From the NCBI RefSeq assembly GCF_052065835.1, contig NZ_JBQHTG010000004.1, positions 62,001 through 126,000 of the forward strand: a stretch of DNA of 64,000 bases, given 5' to 3'. This document shows positions 45,307-53,855 of the stretch, in pieces. The notes below the pieces were generated by a model. That model was not told the DNA's origin. It did no database searches and was given only the letters and a program-made list of their open reading frames with translations. The DNA comes from Laedolimicola sp934402125 (GTDB lineage Bacteria > Bacillota > Clostridia > Lachnospirales > Lachnospiraceae). A program made the translations under genes and the position numbers. Numbering within the stretch: position 1 is the stretch's first letter; each line of letters opens with the position of its first letter.

Positions 45307-46153
45307 GCTCTTTTACATACTCTCCCGCATTTTTTCCGGCGTCCGCCCCAATCTGGTTCAACGCCTCCTGTCCATAATGAATCCCCAATACGTCTCTCAG
45401 CTCCGGATCCAGAAGCTCTGCCGGAAGGACGGACACGAGAACCATATCTTGATTTTTTTCACAGCTCTCCAGCTGTGCCTCCATTACCTCCCGGTGCTTT
45501 CCCGGATCCTCCAAATCCGGCCCCAGCTCTATCACAAAGCATTTCTCTACGCCCTGCTCCTCCATATAGGAAACCAGGGTGCGCAAGCCCGTCTCATACT
45601 CTTCCTTTGTGGCCTTTAAGTTGGCGTCCGCCTCGCCCTGAAACCAGAGCATATAGGTATGGCGCACGTGGATTTTCTCCTTTCTCATGCACTCCTTCGC
45701 CGCGGCAAGGCGATCCGCCGCTTCCTCCCGCAGTCCCTTGGTATTCCAGCCGTTCAGGGAAGAGCTTCCCCGGGACGCGGAGACCGCCACCACCGGAACC
45801 TTCGTCTGCTCATAATAGGCATTTACAAAGGCGGTCACCAGGCTTCCCTTGCGCTCCAGAAGCTCGGTGTCGTCCAGGGCGCCCCGGTTTTCCTTCTCTC
45901 CAAAGGGCTCTGAAAGCACATGCAGGGTATCCGGATCGGTCACGGCCCGGTACTCATAACCCGCCCCTTCGGTGAGCCCGGGCGCTTCCGAAGCGTCCCC
46001 GCCGGCGCCGCTCATATTGCTCTGTCCCATGCAGAGGATCAAATCCATACTCCGCCAGGTCTTCTGCTGATAGAGATTTACGCCCACCAGCAAAAGGCAG
46101 CAGAGAGCGCTTAAGATAAAGATGACTTTTTTGTTGTTCGGTACTCGGTTCAT
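45290..46153 (-). CDS. Membrane-anchored SGNH / sialate O-acetylesterase-like (SASA) protein
   Basis: 287 residues from the ATG at 46153, behind GGGAGAA; the longer frame adds 20 residues. One N-terminal membrane helix (about 9-27) tethers the enzyme outside. The SASA-type block has CMGQSNMSG (nucleophile Ser45), LWFQGEADANL, and DVLGIHYG near the C-terminus (catalytic Asp/His). It probably removes acetyl groups from a sugar, such as a sialic or cell-wall sugar. It is upstream of the CPBP protease and overlaps it. Confidence 0.85.
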   Translation of the reverse strand: MNRVPNNKKVIFILSALCCLLLVGVNLYQQKTWRSMDLILCMGQSNMSGAGGDASEAPGLTEGAGYEYRAVTDPDTLHVLSEPFGEKENRGALDDTELLERKGSLVTAFVNAYYEQTKVPVVAVSASRGSSSLNGWNTKGLREEAADRLAAAKECMRKEKIHVRHTYMLWFQGEADANLKATKEEYETGLRTLVSYMEEQGVEKCFVIELGPDLEDPGKHREVMEAQLESCEKNQDMVLVSVLPAELLDPELRDVLGIHYGQEALNQIGADAGKNAGEYVKEHGAEK

Positions 46154-46270
46154 GGTATTCTCCCTTATAGCTTTGTATTTTACAAGTATAAGCCCCTTCT
46201 TTGTCCCTGTCAAATCCGCGCTTGACTTTCTTCTCTGTCTGACCTATATTTAAATTAATCACATAGCGAA

Positions 46271-46351
46271 AGCTAGGGGAGCCAAAGGCTGAGAATACAC
46301 TTCTGTGTTGACCCTCATTACTTGAACCGGTTAATACCGGCGTAAGGAAGC
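46271..46351 (+). promoter_or_regulatory. TPP riboswitch upstream of thiT
   Basis: The THI box is clear: AGGGGAGCC, GCTGAGA, ACCC, GAACCGGTTAATACCGGCG, TAAGGAAG. It should fold with thiamine pyrophosphate. Downstream, CCTCCT (46365-46370) can pair with AGGAGG (46392-46397), the thiT ribosome binding site, so control is probably at translation. Confidence 0.93.
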
Positions 46352-46404
46352 ATCTTTTGTATCCCCTCCTGTGAAATTTTTTTCATACCTAAGGAGGTTT
46401 TTTT

Positions 46405-47079
46405 ATGTCACTTTTTGCTACCAAGCTGGTGGATGAATACGGCGGTACCATCTACAACCTGACAGGCCTGGGCTACGGCGCTCTGGTCGCCCTGATGCTG
46501 GTTCTTCTGATTCTGGCCTGCTATCTCACCGGAGACAAGGCGAAATTCAAAACGAAGCACCTGGTTTTTTCTGCCGTTGCCATGGCTTTGGCCATGATCA
46601 CGTCCTTCCTGAAGCTTTTTGAGGCTCCCATGGGTGGATCCGTTACCTTGTTTTCCATGCTGTTCATCTGCTGTATCGGTTACTGGTACGGCCTGCGGAC
46701 TGGTATTATGACCGGCGTGGCCTACGGCCTGTTACAGCTCATCTCCGATCCTTATATCATCAGCCTGCCCCAGATGATTACGGACTATGTCCTGGCCTTC
46801 GGCGCACTGGGTTTGTCCGGTATCTTCTGTAACAAGAAAAATGGCCTTGTGAAAGGCTACATTGTAGGCGTCCTGGGCCGCTACCTCTTTGCGTTCCTGT
46901 CCGGCCTGATTTTCTTCGGCATGTACGCGGAAGGATCCGGCATGAGCGCCCCGGTTTATTCTCTGGCCTACAACGGCTCTTATCTGGGCTGCGAGGCGGC
47001 TATTACGTTGATTGTGCTGGCGATTCCGGCGGTGAATAAAGCGTTCGCGCAGGTGAAGCAGTTGGCGGTAGCTGATTAA
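46405..47079 (+). CDS. thiT: Energy-coupled thiamine transporter ThiT
   Basis: 224 residues with about six membrane helices, as in the S-component of ECF transporters. The block FEAPMGGSVTLFSM-FICCIGYWYGLRTGIMTGVAYGLLQLI carries the thiamine-site region of ThiT. It needs an energising ECF module encoded elsewhere. The TPP riboswitch upstream confirms the ligand. Its GGAGG sits eight bases before the ATG. It is slightly longer than common ThiT (near 190) at the N-terminus, which starts SLFATKLVDEYGG. Confidence 0.95.
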   Translation: MSLFATKLVDEYGGTIYNLTGLGYGALVALMLVLLILACYLTGDKAKFKTKHLVFSAVAMALAMITSFLKLFEAPMGGSVTLFSMLFICCIGYWYGLRTGIMTGVAYGLLQLISDPYIISLPQMITDYVLAFGALGLSGIFCNKKNGLVKGYIVGVLGRYLFAFLSGLIFFGMYAEGSGMSAPVYSLAYNGSYLGCEAAITLIVLAIPAVNKAFAQVKQLAVAD

Positions 47080-47102
47080 ACACTCTTTCTTTTACGCCAA
47101 TA

Positions 47103-47143
47103 AAAAATGCCGCGGGTTCTTTTGCGGAACCTACGGCATTTTT
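47103..47143. terminator. Bidirectional terminator between thiT and XRE gene
   Basis: AAAAATGCCG, GGTTC, GGAACC and CGGCATTTTT form a stem flanked by A-run and T-run, serving both converging genes. Confidence 0.85.
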
Positions 47144-47179
47144 CCCCTTTTCGAAAACTTTTTGCAACCCTGTTTTCTT

Positions 47180-48139
47180 CTATTTTTCCGAGGTTTTGTC
47201 TCTATCTTTCTGCAGTTTCCGTTTCTTTTTGAAGCTAAACCGAAGCTCCGCCTGCTTCGTGCCGATGAGCATTTCCCATTGAATGCCGTCACATACAGTA
47301 CGGTTGGAAATGATGTCGTCTTTTTCGTAGCTTTCCGTGTCATATTCCACCAGGATCATGCCCTTCTGACGTTCACCTCCGATGATCATGCGGTGGTCGG
47401 TGAAGGCGATGATAGGGTGCCACATCATAGGGAGAGCGTTTCGGGTGTATTCGCCATACTGAGTGACCAGTTCGACGGCTTCGCCAGGCTTCAATTCCGT
47501 TTCGATGGCTTTCAGGATCTTCTCGCACTTACTTTCGTCCGGCTCCGGCTGCTGGCGGCTTTTCAGAAAGTACAGCATCTCTTGAGCCGTGTGCATTTTC
47601 GGGCACTGATTTTCCATCAGGCTTTCCAGCTGGTCAGTGGTGAACTCGTATTCATCTTTGTTCATACGCTGGCATTGCAGGATACGGATAAAACTGCACA
47701 GCATCAGAATCAGAACTCCATCGATGATGCCGCCGCCATCTATTCCTCTGTATGCCCGGAGCAGCTCCATAACCACATATCCGACAGTGGCCACACCTAC
47801 GCAAAACAGACTGAATTTCAGGCTGGAATCGATCTGTTTCTTCCAGGCTGCCCGCTCCTGATTCAGATACTGCACCACGGTATGCAATCCCTCATAGGTG
47901 ACGACTCCGACATTTCCACTTTTCCTTTCCCGTCTGCTTCCCTCCAGTAACTCCTGCACTGTCACACCCAGCACATCTGCCAGTTCGAGCAAGGGCGAAA
48001 TATCCGGCATTCCGTGACCATTTTCCCAGCGGGAAACACTGCGGGAATTGACGCCAAGCCTTTCCCCAAGCTGTTCCTGGGTCATGCCCTTTTCCTTTCT
48101 CAGTTCCGCAATGAATTTTCCGGTCTTGATCTGTTCCAT
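47180..48139 (-). CDS. XRE-family regulator with membrane segments and C-terminal domain
   Basis: 319 residues. Residues 8-62 are an XRE helix-turn-helix (TQEQLGERLGVNSRSVSRWENG). Two membrane helices follow at about 108-126 and 138-153. The C-terminal 150 residues contain an acidic helix region and a beta-rich domain (GEYTRNALPMMWHPIIAFTDHRMIIGG), like a PH-type fold. A HTH protein held in the membrane suggests sensing of envelope or signal input. The tail is basic (KKKRKLQKD). Its own promoter region has the inverted repeat GCATTTATGC (48179-48188), a possible operator. No target gene is known. Confidence 0.8.
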   Translation of the reverse strand: MEQIKTGKFIAELRKEKGMTQEQLGERLGVNSRSVSRWENGHGMPDISPLLELADVLGVTVQELLEGSRRERKSGNVGVVTYEGLHTVVQYLNQERAAWKKQIDSSLKFSLFCVGVATVGYVVMELLRAYRGIDGGGIIDGVLILMLCSFIRILQCQRMNKDEYEFTTDQLESLMENQCPKMHTAQEMLYFLKSRQQPEPDESKCEKILKAIETELKPGEAVELVTQYGEYTRNALPMMWHPIIAFTDHRMIIGGERQKGMILVEYDTESYEKDDIISNRTVCDGIQWEMLIGTKQAELRFSFKKKRKLQKDRDKTSEK

Positions 48140-48220
48140 GGTGAAATCCTCCTGCTGCGTTTTTCTAATTTTATCTTAGCATAAATGCGTACATATGGAC
48201 ATGACATAAAATGAGAGTGG

Positions 48221-48254
48221 CGGAAAATCCTGCATTTTTAGGACTTTCCGCCAT
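48221..48254 (-). terminator. Possible argS terminator
   Basis: GGCGGAAA/TTTCCGCC with an inner GTCCT/AGGA stem lies about 20 bases after the argS stop. The T-run that follows is weak (TCTCATTTTA). Confidence 0.5.
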
Positions 48255-48274
48255 TTATTTTCATAATATTTATC

Positions 48275-50041
48275 TTACATTCTCTCCGGCGCTTCGAAGC
48301 CCAGCACATCAATACAGGTCTCCAGTACCCGCTTGGTTAGCTGCAGCACAGCTACCAGATCTGCACGCTTCTCCTCGTTCTCCTCGCCGAGAATCTTCGT
48401 CTCGTGGTAGAACTTGTTGAAGGCATTGGCCAGCTCATAGATATAAGCGCAGACCTTGTGGGGCGCCAGCTCGTCGAAGGCATTCTCCAGCGCGCCGTTG
48501 AAACGGGCCAGAGTCAGCTCCAGCGTCTTCTGACTGTCATTTTCCGCTGCCGGAATCCGTCCCTTTGTCAGATCGCCGCCCTGAGCCTGATACTTGTTCA
48601 GAATGGACTTAATCCGCACGATGGTGTACAGGATATAGGGGCCGGTATTGCCCTCAAAGGAGGTAAAGCGGTCGATATCAAAGACATAGTCCTTGGACGC
48701 CTGGTTGGACAGGTCGCCGTACTTGATGGCGGAAAGACCGATTTTTCTGGCCGTCTCCCTTGCTTCTTCCTCGGAAATCTCAGGATTCTCCGCGATTTTC
48801 TGATACATCTTTTCGTTGATATCGGAAATCAGGTACTCCAGACGCATCACGCCGCCCTCACGGGTCTTGAAGGGCTTGCCGTCCTTGCCGTTCATGGTGC
48901 CAAAGCCTAAGAATTCCAGATCCGTCTCCGGCTTCACCAGGCCTGTCTTCTTGGCACAACGGAATACCTGGATAAAATGCATCTCCTGACGCTTATCCAC
49001 CACATAGATAACCTCGTCCGGATCAAAGAGCTTCCGGCGCTCCACCAGAGTTGCCAGGTCGGTGGTGGTATACAGGGACGCTCCGTCAGACTTGAGAATC
49101 ATACAGGGCGGAACCTCCTTGGTGTCGGTGTCTTCCTTGACGTCTACCACTAGCGCGCCCTCGCTCTCGTATGCAAAGCCTTCCTTTTTCAGCTTCTCTA
49201 CCATATCCGGGATATAAGGCTGCGCGTCGGACTCGCCCTTCCACAGATCAAATTCTACATTCAGGTTCGCGTAATTGCGCTTCAGGTCGGTCACGGACAC
49301 ATTTAAGATGTGCTGCAGGATAGCCTGATAGCCTCTGTGGCCATGCTGCACCAGATAGGTGGCGTGCATCGCCTGCTCCTTGTAGGCCTCGTCCTCCTTG
49401 GACCGGGCGCTGGCTGCCGGATAGATCTCCTCCAGCTCGGAAATGGTAAAAGGCGCCTCGGTCGGATACTCACCTGTGTAATTTTCATCAAAATATACCA
49501 GGTCCGGCTTGCGCTCCCGAAGTTCCGTGATAATCAGTCCCATCTGCAGACCCCAGTCGCCCAGATGGATATCGCCGGTCACATGGTGCCCCACAAAACG
49601 TCCCAGACGCTTCACGCTCTCACCGATGATGGCCGAGCGGAGATGTCCCACATGCAACGGCTTCGCCACGTTGGGTCCGCCGTAGTCAATGATAATGGTC
49701 TTCGGATTCTCTGTTCTGTCGCAGCCCAGGCGCTCGTCATCTGCCATAGCCTGCAGGTATTCCTGCACATACGCGGGACCAAGCTTCAGATTCAGAAAGC
49801 CGGGATTCACCGCGTCCACCTCGGAAAACAGCTCCTGATCCTTCAGGCTCTCCGCCACCTTTGTGGCAATCTGAATGGGCACACAGTGATACTTCTTCGC
49901 GCCTGCCATGGCGCCATTACACTGATACTCGCACAGATCCGGCCGGTTGGAAATGGTTACCTTTCCGTACTCGGCCTCATAGCCGCAGTTTACAAAGGCT
50001 TCGGATACCGCTGCGGTAATCCGATCCAGTAACTTCTCCAT
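48275..50041 (-). CDS. argS: Arginyl-tRNA synthetase
   Basis: 588 residues. The HIGH-type motif HVGHLRSAIIG lies near residue 140, and KTREGGVM stands where KMSK lies in others, as usual for ArgS. The N-terminal additional domain (about 1-100) and the C-terminal anticodon-binding helices (about 465-588) are present. It charges tRNA-Arg. It diverges from exoA in a shared 140-base AT-rich intergenic region with no T-box. Confidence 0.97.
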   Translation of the reverse strand: MEKLLDRITAAVSEAFVNCGYEAEYGKVTISNRPDLCEYQCNGAMAGAKKYHCVPIQIATKVAESLKDQELFSEVDAVNPGFLNLKLGPAYVQEYLQAMADDERLGCDRTENPKTIIIDYGGPNVAKPLHVGHLRSAIIGESVKRLGRFVGHHVTGDIHLGDWGLQMGLIITELRERKPDLVYFDENYTGEYPTEAPFTISELEEIYPAASARSKEDEAYKEQAMHATYLVQHGHRGYQAILQHILNVSVTDLKRNYANLNVEFDLWKGESDAQPYIPDMVEKLKKEGFAYESEGALVVDVKEDTDTKEVPPCMILKSDGASLYTTTDLATLVERRKLFDPDEVIYVVDKRQEMHFIQVFRCAKKTGLVKPETDLEFLGFGTMNGKDGKPFKTREGGVMRLEYLISDINEKMYQKIAENPEISEEEARETARKIGLSAIKYGDLSNQASKDYVFDIDRFTSFEGNTGPYILYTIVRIKSILNKYQAQGGDLTKGRIPAAENDSQKTLELTLARFNGALENAFDELAPHKVCAYIYELANAFNKFYHETKILGEENEEKRADLVAVLQLTKRVLETCIDVLGFEAPERM

Positions 50042-50097
50042 ATAACTTCTTCTCCTCTATCCTTATTCTTTTGTTTATAATGCTTTTCCTGCGCTTC

Positions 50098-50126
50098 TTT
50101 ACATTCTTCCGCAGAATTATTATAAT
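50098..50126 (+). promoter_or_regulatory. exoA promoter
   Basis: TTTACA (50098-50103), 17-base spacer, TATAAT (50121-50126), about 55 bases before the start codon. It lies between divergent argS and exoA. Confidence 0.8.
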
Positions 50127-50184
50127 ACTATTATTATATGTAAAATACAAGGAAAGATCAAATCTTTTCTGCAAGGAGGCTCCT

Positions 50185-50937
50185 ATGAAACTGATTTCCT
50201 GGAATGTGAACGGGCTTCGGGCCTGTGTCGGGAAAAATTTTATGGAAGATTTTGAGAAGCTTAATGCCGACATTTTCTGTCTGCAGGAAACCAAGCTTCA
50301 GGAGGGACAGATTACGCTCGATCTGCCCGGCTATCATCAGTACTGGAATTACGCCGAGAAAAAGGGCTACAGCGGTACGGCTGTATTTACCAGAAAAGAG
50401 CCCTTAAGCGTCGCCTACGGAATCGGCGTTGAAGAGCATGACCACGAAGGCCGGGTCATTACCCTGGAATTTGAGGACTATTATCTGGTGACCGTCTACA
50501 CCCCCAACTCCCAGGATGGGCTGAAGCGTCTGGATTACCGGATGCAGTGGGAAGATGATTTTCTCGCTTATATCCAAAGCCTGGACAGGAAGAAACCTGT
50601 AATCTACTGCGGGGATCTGAATGTGGCCCATCAGGAGATTGACCTGAAAAACCCGAAGACCAACCGGAAGAATGCCGGATTTACAGACGAGGAACGGGCG
50701 AAAATGACTACGGTCCTAAGTTCTGGCTTTGTGGATACCTTCCGGTATTTCTATCCGGACGCCGAGGGCGTCTACTCCTGGTGGTCCTACCGCTTCCGTG
50801 CCCGTGAAAAGAACGCGGGGTGGCGCATTGATTATTTTATCGTATCCGAACGGCTGAAGGACCGGTTGGAAAACGCCTCCATTCACACGGAGATTTTCGG
50901 TTCGGATCACTGCCCTGTGGAGTTGGATCTGAAGTAA
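50185..50937 (+). CDS. exoA: Exodeoxyribonuclease III
   Basis: 250 residues from the ATG at 50185, behind AAGGAGG; the longer upstream frame is AT-rich and not coding-like. WNVNGLRA, LQETKLQ, GDLNVAH and GSDHCPV are the catalytic blocks of the EEP superfamily. It cleaves DNA at abasic sites and degrades 3' ends, in base excision repair. Together with the Nth and glycosylase genes in the window it fits base excision repair. Confidence 0.95.
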   Translation: MKLISWNVNGLRACVGKNFMEDFEKLNADIFCLQETKLQEGQITLDLPGYHQYWNYAEKKGYSGTAVFTRKEPLSVAYGIGVEEHDHEGRVITLEFEDYYLVTVYTPNSQDGLKRLDYRMQWEDDFLAYIQSLDRKKPVIYCGDLNVAHQEIDLKNPKTNRKNAGFTDEERAKMTTVLSSGFVDTFRYFYPDAEGVYSWWSYRFRAREKNAGWRIDYFIVSERLKDRLENASIHTEIFGSDHCPVELDLK

Positions 50938-50960
50938 TTTTTCCTTTTAATAAAAAGAAT

Positions 50961-50990
50961 GGGATATCGTTCTTTTTTGTCCGATATCCC
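50961..50990. terminator. Terminator between exoA and the DUF3990-linked pair
   Basis: GGGATATCG/CGATATCCC around a T-rich loop, followed by TGTTTTA on the plus strand. It separates exoA from the converging small genes. Confidence 0.6.
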
Positions 50991-50997
50991 TGTTTTA

Positions 50998-51216
50998 TCA
51001 CATCTGAAGTAAGTTTCCGTTCTGATACTCCTCGTATACAAAATCTGCCCACTCTTCTACTGAATCATGTTCTACATAATTCTTATCTTTTTTCAATGCA
51101 AGCGATAAATATGAATCCCGCACTGCTTTTTGTGCCTCAAGCTCCGACATATGATATTTTTTCATAAGCGTCTGTCTCACAAATTTTTTAAATTCACTAA
51201 TTTCTACATTCTTCAT
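50998..51216 (-). CDS. Small protein next to DUF3990 gene, antitoxin candidate
   Basis: 72 residues, acidic and helical (MKNVEISEFKKFVRQTLM, then SVEEWADFVYEEYQNG). It has GAGG before the ATG, and lies three bases after the DUF3990 gene, so it is likely translated with it. It does not clearly match DUF3791, the usual partner of DUF3990. By size and position it could be the antitoxin. Its AT-rich composition differs from its neighbours. The function is inferred from context only. Confidence 0.6.
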   Translation of the reverse strand: MKNVEISEFKKFVRQTLMKKYHMSELEAQKAVRDSYLSLALKKDKNYVEHDSVEEWADFVYEEYQNGNLLQM

Positions 51217-51219
51217 ATT

Positions 51220-51822
51220 CTACCTCACATCCTGTCTTATCATTTTTATATACCGTTCTTTATTTTGTAGTATACCACAGTTTAAATCGGATATGCAAGC
51301 AAGCCCTTTCTCTGTGTGAAACGAATATTGTAAAGGATAAGCCCTTCCATTCTCCTTCATGAATTGTGTATATTTTATATCTTCCGGCTTCCACTCTCCG
51401 ACATTTACCCGATAAGCGCAATTCACCACAGCTCCATCTGCAATTTCTCCCACGCAAATGTCATATCTGGAATCCTGATTATGCTCTGTTATATGATATG
51501 CTTGCAGTCTTTCCTCCTCTAATCTGTTATTTAAAATAAATTTTCCCCACTCTGCATCCGGTTTTCGAAAACTTTTTATCAATACCCCTTCCTCTTTTAA
51601 TGGATTGTAATGAAACTGAACAATATACGGTTCCTCCGACAAATGATATCTTTTATTTCTTGCATCTGTTCTTCGAATGGCGGTAAATGCCGCATGCTGA
51701 TAACTGGGTGTTGCATAAAATCCCGGTCCAAAATCAAGATATTGTTTACTGCATGACAGTTCAACCCCTTCTCTGCATATACTTATGGCTGAACTGTAAT
51801 TTGTTCCGTGATATAATTTCAA
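51220..51822 (-). CDS. DUF3990 family protein (ADP-ribosyltransferase-like toxin candidate)
   Basis: 200 residues from a TTG at 51822, after AAAGGAG. The N-terminal block KLYHGTN (Tyr4, His5, Gly6) and DFGPGFYATPSYQHA (about 30-44) match DUF3990 proteins, which have an ADP-ribosyltransferase-like fold. The rest holds mixed alpha/beta regions and a Cys-containing tail (GLACISDLNCGIL). Such proteins are often toxins paired with a small partner. The gene is AT-rich compared with flanking genes, as horizontally acquired modules often are. A glutamate typical of ART enzymes cannot be assigned with certainty. Confidence 0.7.
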   Translation of the reverse strand: MKLYHGTNYSSAISICREGVELSCSKQYLDFGPGFYATPSYQHAAFTAIRRTDARNKRYHLSEEPYIVQFHYNPLKEEGVLIKSFRKPDAEWGKFILNNRLEEERLQAYHITEHNQDSRYDICVGEIADGAVVNCAYRVNVGEWKPEDIKYTQFMKENGRAYPLQYSFHTEKGLACISDLNCGILQNKERYIKMIRQDVR

Positions 51823-51900
51823 ATTACCTTTTCTCCTTTAAACTAGTATCCCCGCTACTACATTATATTTATGATTCATCCAGAACCTTTCCAAAGATCA

Positions 51901-51934
51901 CAAAAGCCCTGAGGAATTGTTCCTCAAGGCTTCT
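51901..51934 (-). terminator. Terminator of tRNA-Thr(CGT)
   Basis: On the minus strand AAGCC, TTGAGGAA and TTCCTCA, GGCTT form a stem with TTTTG after it, directly downstream of the tRNA. Confidence 0.75.
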
Positions 51935-51943
51935 TTTGTATCC

Positions 51944-52016
51944 AGCTGGAAATCGGACTTGAACCGACGACCCCTTCATTACGAGTGAAGTGCTCTACCA
52001 ACTGAGCTATTCCAGC
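51944..52016 (-). tRNA. tRNA-Thr (anticodon CGT)
   Basis: 73 bases with acceptor GCTGGAA/TTCCAGC, D-arm GCTC/GAGC, anticodon stem CTTCA/TGAAG around CTCGTAA, T-arm GTCGG/CCGAT. CGT reads the ACG threonine codon. It complements the GGT tRNA at 731. No CCA is encoded. Confidence 0.93.
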
Positions 52017-52036
52017 ATGCTGTGTCAGCAACTGCT

Positions 52037-52065
52037 ATTATACTCGAAAATGAAATATTTGTAAA
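52037..52065 (-). promoter_or_regulatory. Promoter of tRNA-Thr(CGT)
   Basis: TTTACA (52065-52060), 17-base spacer, TATAAT (52042-52037) on the minus strand, within the 3' gap of sdaAA. Confidence 0.8.
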
Positions 52066-52083
52066 GGGGTCAATTCAAATTTC

Positions 52084-52956
52084 TCAGCCGCACTTTCCAC
52101 AGGCTTCACAGGCCGACGGCGCGGTAGCGCAGCCACCGAGGGCCGTCTCCCGAAGCTCTGCCGGAAGCCGTCTGCCCACGTTGTACATCACCGCGATCAT
52201 TTCGTCCAGCGGAATCAGCTGGGGCACGCCTGCCAGAGCCATTTCCGCAGCGGTCAGGGCGTTGGCTGCGCCTGCGGCGTTGCGGTTCTGACAGGGATAT
52301 TCCACCAGGCCGCCCACCGGATCGCAGACCAGTCCCAGCAGATTCATCAGAACGGTAGCCGCAGCATCCAGACAGGCCTTTGGAGAACCGCCCAGAAGCT
52401 CTGTGGCAGCCGACGCCGCCATGGCGGAGGCCACGCCCACCTCGGCCTGACAGCCGCCCACAGCGCCTGCCACCGTAGCGTTCCGCATAGCCAGGTAGCC
52501 CACTGCTCCCGCGTTATAGAGTGCCTGTATCATCGCTTCCTCTGAAAAACCAAACTCCTCCTCTAAAGCCAGCAGGACGCCCGGCACGATACCGGAGGAG
52601 CCCGCCGTAGGCGCCGCCACGATCAGTCCCATGGAAGCGTTGGTTTCCAGGACAGCCATGGCATAGGCAATGGCTTTTCCGAGAACCGGACCACAGAGAC
52701 TTCTTCCGCCGCCCTGCTGCCAGTCCCGGAGCGTCTTCGCTTCCCCGCCCAGAAGGCCGCCCATGGAGCGTCCCGGCTTGTCCAGCGGTCCACGGACCGA
52801 CTCCCGCATGATATGATAAGCCTTTTTCATTCGGAGATCCGCAGCTTCCCCGCTTACTTCTCCCTCTTCCATCTCTCTTCGCCGCATGACATCGGAGATA
52901 CGCATATTCTGTTCTTCGCAAAGTATCAACAATTCGTTTGCGTTTTTAAAATCCAT
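52084..52956 (-). CDS. sdaAA: L-serine dehydratase, iron-sulfur alpha subunit
   Basis: 290 residues. The block GLVCDPVGGLVEYPCQNRNA carries Cys residues of the Fe-S cluster, and LGGC with CEACGKC near the C-terminus supplies more. The long Gly/Ala-rich centre (APTAGSSGIVPGVLLA) is typical. With SdaAB it turns L-serine to pyruvate and ammonia. It follows sdaAB by 23 bases. It works opposite to the serC-serA pathway in the same window, so the two may run under different conditions. Confidence 0.95.
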   Translation of the reverse strand: MDFKNANELLILCEEQNMRISDVMRRREMEEGEVSGEAADLRMKKAYHIMRESVRGPLDKPGRSMGGLLGGEAKTLRDWQQGGGRSLCGPVLGKAIAYAMAVLETNASMGLIVAAPTAGSSGIVPGVLLALEEEFGFSEEAMIQALYNAGAVGYLAMRNATVAGAVGGCQAEVGVASAMAASAATELLGGSPKACLDAAATVLMNLLGLVCDPVGGLVEYPCQNRNAAGAANALTAAEMALAGVPQLIPLDEMIAVMYNVGRRLPAELRETALGGCATAPSACEACGKCG

Positions 52957-52979
52957 GTTTCCAAACCCCTCACTTCTTT

Positions 52980-53648
52980 TTACGGCTGCACAATCATTAC
53001 TTCATGCACGTTCTCATTTTCCCGGAGCCTGTCCGCGATGGTCTCCGGCAGCTGCCCGTCAGATTCCACGATGGTATAGGCGATATCGCCCTTGCCCTCC
53101 CGGAACAGCCGCATAAAGGCAATATTGACCCCCTGCCGGCTCAACACGCTGGTGATATGGGCCGCCACTCCAAGACGGTCCTGATGAATCACTATCGCTG
53201 CGCTGTACTCTCCGGTGAAATCCACCTCCACCCGGTTAATCCGGCAGATACGAGCCTTCCCGCCACCCAGGGATTCTCCCCGGACCGTCAGCTTCCGGCC
53301 TGCCTCATTTACCATATGGATGTCCACCGTATTCGGATGCACCTCCGTCTCCTCCTCGTTGGTGGTGAAGGAAAACCGAATCCCCCGCTTCTCTGCTATC
53401 TGAAAGGAATCCCGAATCCTTTCATCGTCCGTATCAAACCCCATGATACCGCCCAGCAGCGCCCGATCTGTTCCATGTCCCCGATAGGTACGGGCAAAGG
53501 ATCCATACAGGATAAAATCTACCTGCACCAGCGGACCCGCGAGCATTTTCTGGGCCAGATAAGCGATTCTGGCCGCTCCCGCCGTGTGGGAGCTGGAGGG
53601 ACCAATCATATTTGGCCCCAATACATCAAATACACTGATAAACGACAT
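52980..53648 (-). CDS. sdaAB: L-serine dehydratase, iron-sulfur beta subunit
   Basis: 222 residues from the ATG at 53648, after AGGAGAGG; a longer open frame crosses non-coding DNA. The opening VLGPNMIGPSSSHTAGAARIA is typical (here GPSSSHTAGA). An ACT domain at about 145-220 (VITSV-type loop AHITSVLSRQGVNIAFMRLF) follows. It forms the heteromeric Fe-S serine dehydratase with SdaAA. Confidence 0.95.
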   Translation of the reverse strand: MSFISVFDVLGPNMIGPSSSHTAGAARIAYLAQKMLAGPLVQVDFILYGSFARTYRGHGTDRALLGGIMGFDTDDERIRDSFQIAEKRGIRFSFTTNEEETEVHPNTVDIHMVNEAGRKLTVRGESLGGGKARICRINRVEVDFTGEYSAAIVIHQDRLGVAAHITSVLSRQGVNIAFMRLFREGKGDIAYTIVESDGQLPETIADRLRENENVHEVMIVQP

Positions 53649-53855
53649 GCTACCTCTCCTTTTTCTATCATTCACTCCAGTATAACATACCCGGAGATGC
53701 GAAACAATTTTCCATTTTATATAATTTTTAGAAAATCCCAAGTATTTGATAAGAGTACAGACACAATTTTTGTGTATAAAATCCGCAGCCGGGCGCACAA
53801 TACTTCTGTAACGCAAACAAATGCGGTTCGCCGCGCCGTAAAGGAGGAATTTCAT

